Below the pieces are notes generated by a model. It saw only the letters and a list, made by a program, of their open reading frames with translations. It was not told the DNA's origin and did not search any database. A stretch of DNA of 64,000 nucleotides from Curtobacterium sp. MCLR17_036 (GTDB lineage: Bacteria; Actinomycetota; Actinomycetes; Actinomycetales; Microbacteriaceae), in the NCBI RefSeq assembly GCF_003234445.2, contig NZ_CP126269.1, positions 2,852,001 through 2,916,000 of the forward strand, read 5' to 3'. The position numbers were made by a program, and so were the translations under genes. Shown one piece after another: positions 51,577-59,328 of this stretch (its first letter is position 1; each line of letters begins with the position of its first letter).

Positions 51577-52482
51577 CTACGCGACCGGCGCGGCGGAGTA
51601 GGCCCCGGCGGCGATGTCCTCGAGCAGGCCGGGCCCCGTCGGCTCCCAACCGAGGAGCGCACGGGTGGCCTCGGACGTCGCGGACATCTCCATGCCGAAG
51701 AACCGCGCGATGAACCCGAAGTGCGCGTCCGCGTCCGCCGGGTCGATCGAGGTGACCGGCAAGCCGAGCGCCTCGCCGACGGCCTCGGCGATCTGCCGGG
51801 TCGGGATCGCGGTCTCGGCGACGGCGTGCAGGCGCGTGCCGGCCGGCGCCTGCTCGAGGCCGAGACGGACGACCCGTGCGGCGTCCGTGACGTGCACGGC
51901 GGCCCACTCGTTCGTGCCGTCGCCGATGTACCCGGACACGCCGGAGCGCCGTGCCGCCGCGACGATCTCGGCGATGAAGCCGTGGTCGCCGGTGCCGTGC
52001 GTGGTCGGGCTGAAGCGTGCCGCGATCGAGCGGACGCCCTGGTCGACGAAGTCGAACCCGCGGTTCTCGCTGCCGCCGCGCATGGTGTCCGGCCCGACGA
52101 ACGGGTTGGCGTCCGCCTCGGTCGACGGACGCCCCTGGGCGAGCCCCGCGACGCCCGACGCCACGACCAGCGGCCGGTCGGTGCCGACGAGGGCGCCGGC
52201 GAGGGCCTCGACGGCCGCGCGTTCGGCGGCGTTCGTGCCGACCGGGTCCGACCAGTCGTGCTTGTTGGCGAGGTGCAGGACGCCGTCGGCGGCTGCGGCG
52301 GCCCCGGCGAGGACGTCGAGGTCGTCGAGGCCGCCCCGCACGACCGTGACGCCCTTCGCCTCGAGCGCGGAGGCCGAGGCGTCGGATCGGGCGAGGCCGC
52401 TGGCGGTGTGGCCGGCGGCGAGCAGGTCGTCGACGGTGTGCGAGCCGATCCAGCCGGAGGCCCCGGTGACGAACACGTGCAT
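51577..52482 (-). CDS. NAD(P)-dependent epimerase/SDR-type reductase
   Basis: This 301-residue atypical SDR starts with the nucleotide-binding FVTGASGWIGSHTV. It has LHLANKHDW in place of the usual strand-4 motif and VHVTDAARVVRLGLE, the substrate-domain signature. No classical YxxxK is evident, as in several NAD(P)-binding families of this subgroup. It is divergent from a TetR gene, with two palindromic sites in the 96-base gap, so it is most likely the regulated target. Substrate is unknown. Confidence 0.85.
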   Translation of the reverse strand: MHVFVTGASGWIGSHTVDDLLAAGHTASGLARSDASASALEAKGVTVVRGGLDDLDVLAGAAAAADGVLHLANKHDWSDPVGTNAAERAAVEALAGALVGTDRPLVVASGVAGLAQGRPSTEADANPFVGPDTMRGGSENRGFDFVDQGVRSIAARFSPTTHGTGDHGFIAEIVAAARRSGVSGYIGDGTNEWAAVHVTDAARVVRLGLEQAPAGTRLHAVAETAIPTRQIAEAVGEALGLPVTSIDPADADAHFGFIARFFGMEMSATSEATRALLGWEPTGPGLLEDIAAGAYSAAPVA

Positions 52483-52510
52483 GAGTGCTTCCCTTCACAG
52501 GTGTCCACAA

Positions 52511-52537
52511 CGGTGATGTCATGAACTGACGTCACCG
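52511..52537. promoter_or_regulatory. TetR operator A between SDR and TetR genes
   Basis: The arms CGGTGATGTCA and TGACGTCACCG (10 of 11 paired) flank a TGAAC spacer. The site lies 29 bases upstream of the SDR start and 42 upstream of the TetR start. Confidence 0.6.
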
Positions 52538-52546
52538 TAGCACTCC

Positions 52547-52563
52547 ATGTCAGCCGCTGTCAT
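52547..52563. promoter_or_regulatory. TetR operator B overlapping the tetR promoter
   Basis: ATGTCAGCCGCTGTCAT is a near-palindrome with TGTCA half-sites like those of operator A. It ends 3 bases before a TAGACT -10 box of the TetR gene. Confidence 0.5.
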
Positions 52564-52578
52564 CAGTAGACTCTCGCC

Positions 52579-53151
52579 ATGGTCAGGTGGCAACCCGGAA
52601 CGCGCGAACGACTGCAGGCCGTCGCGCTGCAGCTCTTCACGAGCGAGGGCTACGACGCGACCACCGTCGCCCGGATCGCCGCCGAGGCCGAGGTCACGGA
52701 GCGCACGTTCTTCCGGCACTTCGCCGACAAGCCCGAGGTGCTCTTCGCCGGACAGGAGGGCTTCCTCGGCATGTTCAGCGACGCCGTCCGCGCGGCGCCG
52801 GACGGCACGGCACCGTTCGCCCTGGTCCGCCTGGCCCTCGAGGGCTCCGTCGGCTTCTTCCCCGAGGAGCGTCGGGCCTGGTCGCGGGCACGGCAGGTCG
52901 TCATCGACGCGACCCCCGCCCTCGGCGAGCGCGAACTCGGCAAGCTCGCGACCCTGACGACCCGGTTGGGCGAGCTCCTGCGGGAACGCGGCGTGGCCGA
53001 GCCGACCGCCACGATGGCCGCGGAGACCGCCGTCACCGTCTTCCACCTGTCGTTCGCGCAGTGGATCGCCCCGGACGAGGCCCGGCCGTTCCGCACGCTC
53101 GTGCACGAACGGCTCGACGCGCTGACCGCCATGGTGCAGTCGGCGGGCTGA
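52579..53151 (+). CDS. TetR-family transcriptional regulator
   Basis: This 190-residue regulator has the N-terminal helix-turn-helix at about residues 8-52 (RERLQAVALQLFTSEGYDATTVARI and TERTFFRHFADKPEVLF are split here into two segments of the motif). The C-terminal domain resembles the AcrR/TetR_C groups without a specific match. It is divergent from the SDR gene and shares two palindromic sites with it, so it probably represses both. TAGACT ends 6 bases before the ATG; the message is likely leaderless. Confidence 0.88.
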   Translation: MVRWQPGTRERLQAVALQLFTSEGYDATTVARIAAEAEVTERTFFRHFADKPEVLFAGQEGFLGMFSDAVRAAPDGTAPFALVRLALEGSVGFFPEERRAWSRARQVVIDATPALGERELGKLATLTTRLGELLRERGVAEPTATMAAETAVTVFHLSFAQWIAPDEARPFRTLVHERLDALTAMVQSAG

Positions 53152-53221
53152 GGCCGCGCGGCGCGGGCTCGCGGCGCGCGGCGCCGGGAGCGCGAGCGGG
53201 CGCGCCCGGCGCGGACGCTCC

Positions 53222-53273
53222 GTGAGCAGGAACGGTCGGGTCCGACCACGGCACCCGACCTCTTCTACTCACC
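53222..53273. repeat. Inverted repeat, family F3, copy c
   Basis: The left arm GTGAGCAGGAACGGTCGGG is identical to copy b; the right arm (53253-53272) has four changes. It is followed after 24 bases by F1f. Confidence 0.8.
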
Positions 53274-53297
53274 ATCCACGCTGGTCCGGACCGACGA

Positions 53298-53341
53298 CGG
53301 AGGGGAGGCGCGTGGCGGCGCCGCCACGGGCCTCCCGTCCG
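53298..53341. repeat. 44-bp palindrome, family F1, copy f
   Basis: Arms CGGAGGGGAGGCGCGTGGCGG and its complement pair with few mismatches; the central GGCGGCGCCGCC is perfect. It lies 24 bases after F3c, the same spacing as at 51439-51559. Confidence 0.85.
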
Positions 53342-53383
53342 GCGGCCGGCGCGCGGGCGCCGCAGGGCACGCGTACTTGCCGA

Positions 53384-53434
53384 GTGAGCAGGACACGCCG
53401 CGTCCGACCACGGCACCCGACGTCTTCTGCTCAC
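53384..53434. repeat. Inverted repeat, family F3, copy d
   Basis: The arms GTGAGCAGGACACGCCGCG... and ACCCGACGTCTTCTGCTCAC pair imperfectly. It is followed, 24 bases after its final CACC, by a left half of F1. Confidence 0.7.
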
Positions 53435-53459
53435 CGGACGCGGCACTCGCAACCGGTGC

Positions 53460-53480
53460 CGGACGGCAGGCGCGGGCACT
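53460..53480. repeat. Degenerate left half of palindrome F1
   Basis: CGGACGGCAGGCGCGGGCAC resembles the left arm of F1c. The right arm is missing. Its distance from F3d equals that in the other composites. Confidence 0.5.
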
Positions 53481-53577
53481 CAGAGGTTCCTCAAGGGCGG
53501 GCGGAGCACCCTGGGATCGACCCGGCAGGCAGCTCCGGGCGCGGCCGACCGGCCGCCCGACCCCGCACAGGAGGACC

Positions 53578-54792
53578 GTGACGACCGACACGCTCACCCC
53601 CGCGCGATCGCGGGTCGGTGCTCCCGCGCGCGCTGCGGACGCCCGAGCTGCCGGGTCACCGACCGCACCGCCGCCGCCGCTGACGCACCGCGCGCCGGCC
53701 CTCGACGGCCTGCGCACCCTCGCGATCCTCGTCGTCATCCTGTACCACCTGCACGTGCCGCAGTTCGAGGGCGGCTTCATCGGCGTCACCGTGTTCTTCG
53801 TGCTCTCCGGCTTCCTCATCACCACGCTGCTGCTCGGCGAGCGGCGTCGGACCGGTCGGGTCCGACTCGGGACGTTCTGGGGCAAGCGACTGCTCCGGCT
53901 CTACCCGGCGCTGCTCGCGTTCGTCGTCGTCGGGCTCCTGCTCTGGAACTGGGTCGGCGACTACAAGGGCGCGACGTTCTCGGCGGGAGAGGCCGCCTTC
54001 ATCGCCCTCACCTACACCGGCAACCTGTTCCGGGCGTTCTGGGACACCACGCAGGGGGTCTTCGCGCACACGTGGAGCCTGTCGATGGAGGAGCAGTTCT
54101 ACCTGGTGTGGCCGCCCGTCCTGGTGCTGCTCGCCACGCTGCGGACCCGCCGACGCTGGCTGCTCACCGGACTCGGCGCACTCGTCGTCGGAGGCTCGGT
54201 CACGTCGTGGCTGAGCTACCGCACGCCGAGCGGCGGGGCCACGCCGGACGTCTACTTCTCGCCGGTGCTCGGCGTCGTGCCGCTCGCGGTCGGCTGCGCG
54301 CTCGCCCTGCTGCTCGACGACGCCCGGGTCCGCGTGCTCGCGGCCGGCCTGGCCGGCACCGTGGCGACCTGGCTCGGGTTCGCGCTCCTGGTGGGGGTAC
54401 TCGTCTGGATCGACGACGACTGGACCCAGCACGCCTGGACCTTCGGCGTGGTGCTGCCCGCGACCGCACTCGTGTCGGCGCTGCTCATCGGCGGCCTCGT
54501 CTCGGTGCGCTCCCCCGTCTCCGCCGCACTCGCGTGGACCCCGGTCTCCTGGTTCGGCCGACGGGTCTCGTACTCGGCGTACCTCTGGCACCCGCTCGTG
54601 ATCGCCCTGCTCGGCACCTTCGCGATCGGGGTCTGGGGGACGATCGGGTTGGTCGCCGCCGTCCTGGTCGTGTCGATCGGCGCCGCCTACGCGGTCGAGG
54701 TGCCCGTCGAACGCTTCCGCAAGCGGCTCGAGGCGCGGTCTGCTGTTGCCCGCGCCACCGCCGCTCCCGCGCAGGGCCCGGTCGAGCCGTAG
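53578..54792 (+). CDS. Acyltransferase family 3 (OafA/YrhL-like) membrane protein
   Basis: This 404-residue integral membrane protein has about ten to eleven helices and the Acyl_transf_3 signatures: ALDGLRTLAILVVILYHL (with the conserved His), GVTVFFVLSGFLIT, KRLLRLYPAL and TWSLSMEEQFYLVWP. These enzymes transfer acyl groups to cell-surface polysaccharides, peptidoglycan or lipids. GTG at 53578 is selected for the GGAGGA ribosome site just before it; earlier in-frame codons run into the repeat region. The FAD monooxygenase gene starts 9 bases after its stop but has its own -10 candidate. Confidence 0.88.
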   Translation: MTTDTLTPARSRVGAPARAADARAAGSPTAPPPPLTHRAPALDGLRTLAILVVILYHLHVPQFEGGFIGVTVFFVLSGFLITTLLLGERRRTGRVRLGTFWGKRLLRLYPALLAFVVVGLLLWNWVGDYKGATFSAGEAAFIALTYTGNLFRAFWDTTQGVFAHTWSLSMEEQFYLVWPPVLVLLATLRTRRRWLLTGLGALVVGGSVTSWLSYRTPSGGATPDVYFSPVLGVVPLAVGCALALLLDDARVRVLAAGLAGTVATWLGFALLVGVLVWIDDDWTQHAWTFGVVLPATALVSALLIGGLVSVRSPVSAALAWTPVSWFGRRVSYSAYLWHPLVIALLGTFAIGVWGTIGLVAAVLVVSIGAAYAVEVPVERFRKRLEARSAVARATAAPAQGPVEP

Positions 54793-54801
54793 GCTCGGCC
54801 C

Positions 54802-55992
54802 GTGACCAGTGACCGCACCGACGTCCTCGTCGTCGGCGGCGGACCCGTCGGCCTCTTCACGGCCGTGCTGCTCGCCGCCCGAGGGCTCGACGTCCGCGTG
54901 TGGGAACGCCGGACGGAACCACCCGTGGGCTCGCGCGCGATCGGCATCCACCCGCCCTCGCTCGACGCCTTCGCGGCCGTCGGGCTGGCCGACGCCGTGC
55001 TCGCCGAGGCCGTCCTCGTCCGCCGGGGCGTCGCACGCAGCCGGGGCCGCACGCTCGGCACGCTGTCGTTCGCACGTGCCTCGACCACCCACCCCTACGT
55101 CGCGACGCTCGACCAGCACCGCACCGAGTCCCTGCTCCGCGAGCGCCTCGAGGCACTCGCGCCGGGAGCGCTGACCACCGGCACGACCGTCTCCGGGCTG
55201 GACCGGCACCCGGACCACGTCGTCGCCTCGGGCAGCGGCCCCGACGGCACGACGACCACCGTCCACGCGTCGTTCGTCGTCGGCGCGGACGGCGGCAGGA
55301 GCGCGGTCCGCGCCCTGCTCGGCATCCGCACGACCGGCCGCGACTACCCGGAGCGGTACCTGATGGGCGACTTCGCCGACCCCGAGGACCCCTCGGCCCG
55401 CACCGCAGCGCTCGTCGACGTCGGACCGGACGGCGTGACGGAGTCGTTCCCGCTGCCCGGTGGACGCCGTCGGTACGTCGCCCTGCTACCCGCCGACGCC
55501 CCGACACCGTCCGGCGCGGTCGATCGCGGCACGCCCGACCCCGAGGCCGCCGCCCGCCTGGCCGCGCTCGTCCGCGCCCGCACGGGCGCCGACCCCGACC
55601 CCGCCAGCTGCACCATGACGAGCACGTTCGGCGTCCGACGGCGGACCGCCGACCGCGTCGGGGTCGGCCGCGTCGTCCTGGTCGGCGACGCGGCGCACGA
55701 GATCAGCCCGATCGGCGGCCAGGGCATGAACCTCGGCTGGCTCGACGCCGTCGACCTCGCACCCCTGCTCGCCGGTGCGGTCGCCTCCGGTGCCGGCGGC
55801 CCGTGGCCGCGGTACGCCGCCCGGCGACAGGCGTCGGCCCGCCGGGCCGCCCGCCAGGCCGAGGCGAACATGGCGACGGGGCGTCCGCTCGGCCCGGTCG
55901 CGGCGGTCGGCCGGGAGGCCCTGCTCCGGTCCGCCCTGGCACTCCCGACCGCGCACGGCCTGGCCCGGCTCTACGCCATGCGCTGGGCCTGA
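54802..55992 (+). CDS. FAD-dependent aromatic-type monooxygenase or oxidoreductase
   Basis: This 396-residue flavoprotein has the three classic motifs of the p-hydroxybenzoate hydroxylase class: VVGGGPVGLFTAVLLAARG (residues 8-26) for FAD, FVVGADGGRSAVR (DG motif, about residue 150) and VVLVGDAAHEISPIGGQG (GD motif, about 295-312). Together with the UbiA-type prenyltransferase downstream, it may act on a prenylated quinone or related ring compound, but the genes converge and the link is inference. TAGGCT ends 6 bases before the GTG start at 54802. Confidence 0.85.
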   Translation: MTSDRTDVLVVGGGPVGLFTAVLLAARGLDVRVWERRTEPPVGSRAIGIHPPSLDAFAAVGLADAVLAEAVLVRRGVARSRGRTLGTLSFARASTTHPYVATLDQHRTESLLRERLEALAPGALTTGTTVSGLDRHPDHVVASGSGPDGTTTTVHASFVVGADGGRSAVRALLGIRTTGRDYPERYLMGDFADPEDPSARTAALVDVGPDGVTESFPLPGGRRRYVALLPADAPTPSGAVDRGTPDPEAAARLAALVRARTGADPDPASCTMTSTFGVRRRTADRVGVGRVVLVGDAAHEISPIGGQGMNLGWLDAVDLAPLLAGAVASGAGGPWPRYAARRQASARRAARQAEANMATGRPLGPVAAVGREALLRSALALPTAHGLARLYAMRWA

Positions 55993-56019
55993 CGGCGCAC
56001 GACGGTCGTCTGGCGGCTC

Positions 56020-56115
56020 CCCGTGCGTGGCGGGCCAGGCCGTGCCGGGCTGCCGTGCCGGGCCGGGCTGCCGTGCCGGGCTGCCGTGCGGGCAGGGCCG
56101 GGCCGCGCCGCGCTC
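56020..56115. repeat. Tandem GCCGTGCCGGGCT-type low-complexity repeat
   Basis: Units close to GCCGTGCCGGGCT recur four to five times with small changes between the convergent FAD monooxygenase and UbiA genes. The units can pair with each other only weakly. Nothing else is seen in this 146-base gap. Confidence 0.55.
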
Positions 56116-56138
56116 GGCACGCCGGGTCACGGCCGGCG

Positions 56139-57008
56139 TCAACCGACCAGGCGCGCCCCGGCCAACCCGAGCTCGACCACGAGGACGAGCGACGACGCGA
56201 TGACGAGCCGGAAGAGCGTCCGCGAGGCCCGACCGTCGACCACGAGCCGGACGCCCACCACTGCCAGGACGACGACCACGGCGGTGCCGCCCACCGCGAG
56301 CACGACCCCGACGCCGCGCACCGGGTCGTCGCCGGCCAGCTGCCCCCCGAGCACCAGGAACGCCGCCACGACGAGGGCACCGAACGCCGTCACGCCCGCG
56401 CCGCGCAGCCCGAGCCGGTGCGGGAAGCCGCGGACCCCGGTCGCTGCGTCGTCGACCAGGTCCGGCAGCACGTTGGTGCAGTGGATCGCGATGCCGAACA
56501 CCGCGCCGGTGGCGATCGCCCACGTCGCCGGCCACTGCCCGGTCGGTCCGGCGGCGACGGCGACGACGGGCAGCGCGCCGAACGCGACCACGAACGGCGC
56601 CACCGACCACGCCGTGCGCTTCAGCCCGGCGTCGTAGGCCCAGCCCGCGGCCACGAGCACGAGGTGCGCGACCGCGGCGACCGGACCGAGGCCGATCGAC
56701 AGCAGCACGGCGACGGCCGCGGTGACGAACGCCGCCGTGCGGACGGTGCGGACGTCGATGAGTCCGCGCGCGACGGGCTTGTCGCTCCGTCCGACGGCAC
56801 GGTCGCGGTCGGCGTCGATCCAGTCGTTCGCCAGGCCGATCGAGAGCTGCCCGGCCACGACCGCCGCGGCGACCAGCACCACGAGCCAGACCGGGTGCCC
56901 GACGGCCGCGGCGAGCACGGTGGCCAGGACCGTCACGGTCACCGTCGGCCCGGGGTGGGACGAGGCGAACAGCAGCCGGGCGGTCGAGGGTCTGCCGGAG
57001 TCGGTCAC
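56139..57008 (-). CDS. UbiA-family prenyltransferase
   Basis: This 289-residue membrane protein has about eight helices and the two aspartate-rich motifs of UbiA prenyltransferases: NDWIDADRD (residues 61-69) and NVLPDLVDD in the second half, which bind the magnesium-diphosphate of the prenyl donor. SSHPGPTVTVTVLATVL at the N-terminus is typical of the actinobacterial SCO6045-like group near MenA and homogentisate prenyltransferases. The aromatic acceptor is unknown. GTG at 57008 is the start; the GH3 gene ends 46 bases upstream. Confidence 0.88.
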   Translation of the reverse strand: MTDSGRPSTARLLFASSHPGPTVTVTVLATVLAAAVGHPVWLVVLVAAAVVAGQLSIGLANDWIDADRDRAVGRSDKPVARGLIDVRTVRTAAFVTAAVAVLLSIGLGPVAAVAHLVLVAAGWAYDAGLKRTAWSVAPFVVAFGALPVVAVAAGPTGQWPATWAIATGAVFGIAIHCTNVLPDLVDDAATGVRGFPHRLGLRGAGVTAFGALVVAAFLVLGGQLAGDDPVRGVGVVLAVGGTAVVVVLAVVGVRLVVDGRASRTLFRLVIASSLVLVVELGLAGARLVG

Positions 57009-57054
57009 ACGGCCAGCGTACGGTCGCGGGACCGACGCCGACCGCGTGACCGGT

Positions 57055-59328
57055 TCAGCCCGTCACCGTGAAGCGCGCGGCCTGCAGCGCCGACGGCCGC
57101 GAGGACGGTCCGACCAGCACCTCGAAGGCACCGGGCTCGACCCGGCGAACGCCCGCGGCGTCGACGATCGAGCAGTCCGCGACCGGCAGCTCGAGCCGCA
57201 CCCGCACCTCGGCGCCGGGGGCGACGTCCACCTGCCGGAACGCCTTGAGCTCGCGGTCCGCCCAGCTGACGCTCGTGACCGCGTCGCGGACGTAGAGCTG
57301 GACCGTCTCGCGGGTCGGCCGCGCGCCGGTGTTCCGGACGGTGACCTCGGCCACGACGGTGTCGTCCGGACCGAGCTCGGGGTCGACGACGGCCAGGTCG
57401 GTGTACTCGACGGTGGTGTACGAACGGCCCTCGCCGAAGACCCACGCCGGCTCCTGGGTCAGGTCGGCGTACCGGTCGCCGTGCTGCCCGCGGATCTGGT
57501 TGTAGTACGTCGGCTGCTGCCCGACGTGCCGGGCGAACGAGATCGGCAGGCGCCCCGAGGGCTCGACCCGGCCGGCCAGCAGCTCGGCGAGCGCCCGGCC
57601 ACCGAGCATGCCGGGGTTCGCCGCCCAGACGACCGCGGCGGCGTCCGCCACCGACGGCGGCAGCACGAGCGGCTTCGAGGCGAGCAGCACCACCACGACG
57701 GGCTTCCCCGTCGCGATGAGGGCGTCCAGGAGCGCGACCTGGCCGCCGATCAGGTCGAGCGTGGCGGTGGAGCGCCCCTCGCCGACGAGCTCGATGCGGT
57801 CGCCGACCACGGCGACGACGACGTCCGAGTCCTCGGCGGCGCGGACGGCCTCGGCGAGCAGCGCCGGGTCGGACGGAGCCGGCACGACGACCGGCGGCCG
57901 GGGCTGCCCGTCCGGGAACGTCGCCCCCTGCGGATCCTGCTCGAGGCTCAGGATCTCGGCACCGACCGCGTGGCGGACGTCCCACGTCCCGATCCCGCGC
58001 AGACCGTCGAGCACCGTGGTGATCATCGACCGCGGCTGGCCGTCGAGCCAGCCCGCCTGACCGGACCCGCCGGCCCAGTCGCCGAGCTGCGTCTGCGCGT
58101 CGTCGGCGAGCGGTCCGACGACCGCGACCCGGAGCGGCGCCGACCCGTCCAGGGGCAGCGTGCCGTCGTTCTCGAGCAGCACGATCGACCGGCGCGCGAC
58201 GTCGAGGTTGAGGGCCGCGTGCTCGTCGGTCCCGATGCGATCGTCGAGGTCGGCGGCGGGCAGCCGCGGGTCCTCGAACAGGCCCAGGTCGAACTTGAGG
58301 GTGAGGATGCGCGCCACGGCGGCGTCGAACGCGTCGGTGTCGAGCATGCCGCGCTCGACCGCCTCGAGGGCTCCCTCGAAGAACGCGGGCGTGGTCATCA
58401 CCATGTCGTTGCCGGCGCGCACCGCGGCGGCGGCTGCGTGGGCGTGGTCCGGCTGGACCTGCTGCTCCCAGACCATGCGGCCGACGTTGTCCCAGTCGGT
58501 GATCAGGGTGCCCGTCCAGCCCCACTCCCCGCGCAGCACCTCGTTGAGCAGCCAGTCGTTCACGGTGATCGGGACGCCGTCGGTGCTCTGGTACCCGAGC
58601 ATGAACGTCCGGCAGCCCTCGCGGGCGACGCGTTCGAACGGCGGCAGGAACCAGCTGCGGAGCTTGCGGCGCGAGATGTCGGCCTCGCTGGCGTCCCGGC
58701 CGCCCTGCGTCTCCGAGTAGCCGGCGAAGTGCTTCGCCGTGGCGAGGATCGCGGTCGGGTCGTCGAGACCGTCGCCCTGGTACCCGCGCACCATCGCGCT
58801 GGCGAGCTCGCCGATCAGGAACGGGTCCTCGCCGAAGGTCTCGCTGATGCGCCCCCACCGCAGGTCCCGGGCGATGCAGAGCACCGGCGAGAAGGTCCAG
58901 TGCACGCCGGTGGCGGCGACCTCGCGGGCGGTGGCACGCGCCACCCGCTCGACGAGCTCCGTGTCCCACGACGCGGCCATGCCGAGCTGGGTCGGGTAGA
59001 TCGTCGCGCCCGGCCAGAACGAGTGCCCGTGGATGCAGTCCTCGCCGACGAGCAGCGGGATCCGCAGGCGCGTCTCGGCGGTGAGCCGGTTGGCCTCGAG
59101 GATGCGTTCCGGCGAGGTGTGCAGGACGGAGCCGACGTTCCGCCGCAGGACGTGGTCGCGCAGGTCGTCGCGGGCGTCGAGCTGCAGCATCTGCCCGACC
59201 TTCTCCTCCACGGTCATCCGGGCGAGCAGGTCGGCGACGCGGTCGGCGGTCGGCAGGGACGGGTCGGTGTAGGCCGGCGCGCCGTCCGGCCGCCCGTCGG
59301 TCGCGGCGGTGGGTGCGGTGGTGCTCAT
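57055..59328 (-). CDS. Glycoside hydrolase family 3 beta-glycosidase
   Basis: This 757-residue enzyme has the GH3 N-terminal barrel (RVADLLARMTVEEKVGQM, LVGEDCIHGHSFWPGAT, AKHFAGYSETQGGRDASE), the nucleophile aspartate in TGTLITDWDNVG (about residue 277), the C-terminal alpha/beta sandwich (VAVVGPLADDAQTQLGDW) and a fibronectin type III-like tail. No signal peptide is visible, so it works in the cytoplasm on imported oligosaccharides. ATG at 59328 overlaps the stop of the second permease gene (ATGA). A beta-glucosidase or beta-xylosidase activity is likely; the exact linkage is not. Confidence 0.92.
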   Translation of the reverse strand: MSTTAPTAATDGRPDGAPAYTDPSLPTADRVADLLARMTVEEKVGQMLQLDARDDLRDHVLRRNVGSVLHTSPERILEANRLTAETRLRIPLLVGEDCIHGHSFWPGATIYPTQLGMAASWDTELVERVARATAREVAATGVHWTFSPVLCIARDLRWGRISETFGEDPFLIGELASAMVRGYQGDGLDDPTAILATAKHFAGYSETQGGRDASEADISRRKLRSWFLPPFERVAREGCRTFMLGYQSTDGVPITVNDWLLNEVLRGEWGWTGTLITDWDNVGRMVWEQQVQPDHAHAAAAAVRAGNDMVMTTPAFFEGALEAVERGMLDTDAFDAAVARILTLKFDLGLFEDPRLPAADLDDRIGTDEHAALNLDVARRSIVLLENDGTLPLDGSAPLRVAVVGPLADDAQTQLGDWAGGSGQAGWLDGQPRSMITTVLDGLRGIGTWDVRHAVGAEILSLEQDPQGATFPDGQPRPPVVVPAPSDPALLAEAVRAAEDSDVVVAVVGDRIELVGEGRSTATLDLIGGQVALLDALIATGKPVVVVLLASKPLVLPPSVADAAAVVWAANPGMLGGRALAELLAGRVEPSGRLPISFARHVGQQPTYYNQIRGQHGDRYADLTQEPAWVFGEGRSYTTVEYTDLAVVDPELGPDDTVVAEVTVRNTGARPTRETVQLYVRDAVTSVSWADRELKAFRQVDVAPGAEVRVRLELPVADCSIVDAAGVRRVEPGAFEVLVGPSSRPSALQAARFTVTG

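Larger units (their letters stand above)
53152..53577. other. Repeat-dense intergenic region
   Basis: These 426 bases between the TetR gene and the acyltransferase gene hold no credible gene. They start with a GCGC-rich low-complexity stretch and continue with F3c, F1f, F3d and a degenerate left half of F1, so the region consists largely of two composite repeats. Confidence 0.8.

Noticed and set aside
51439..53480. A CRISPR array
   Set aside because: The repeats are few, unevenly spaced, imperfect and separated by conserved rather than unique spacers.
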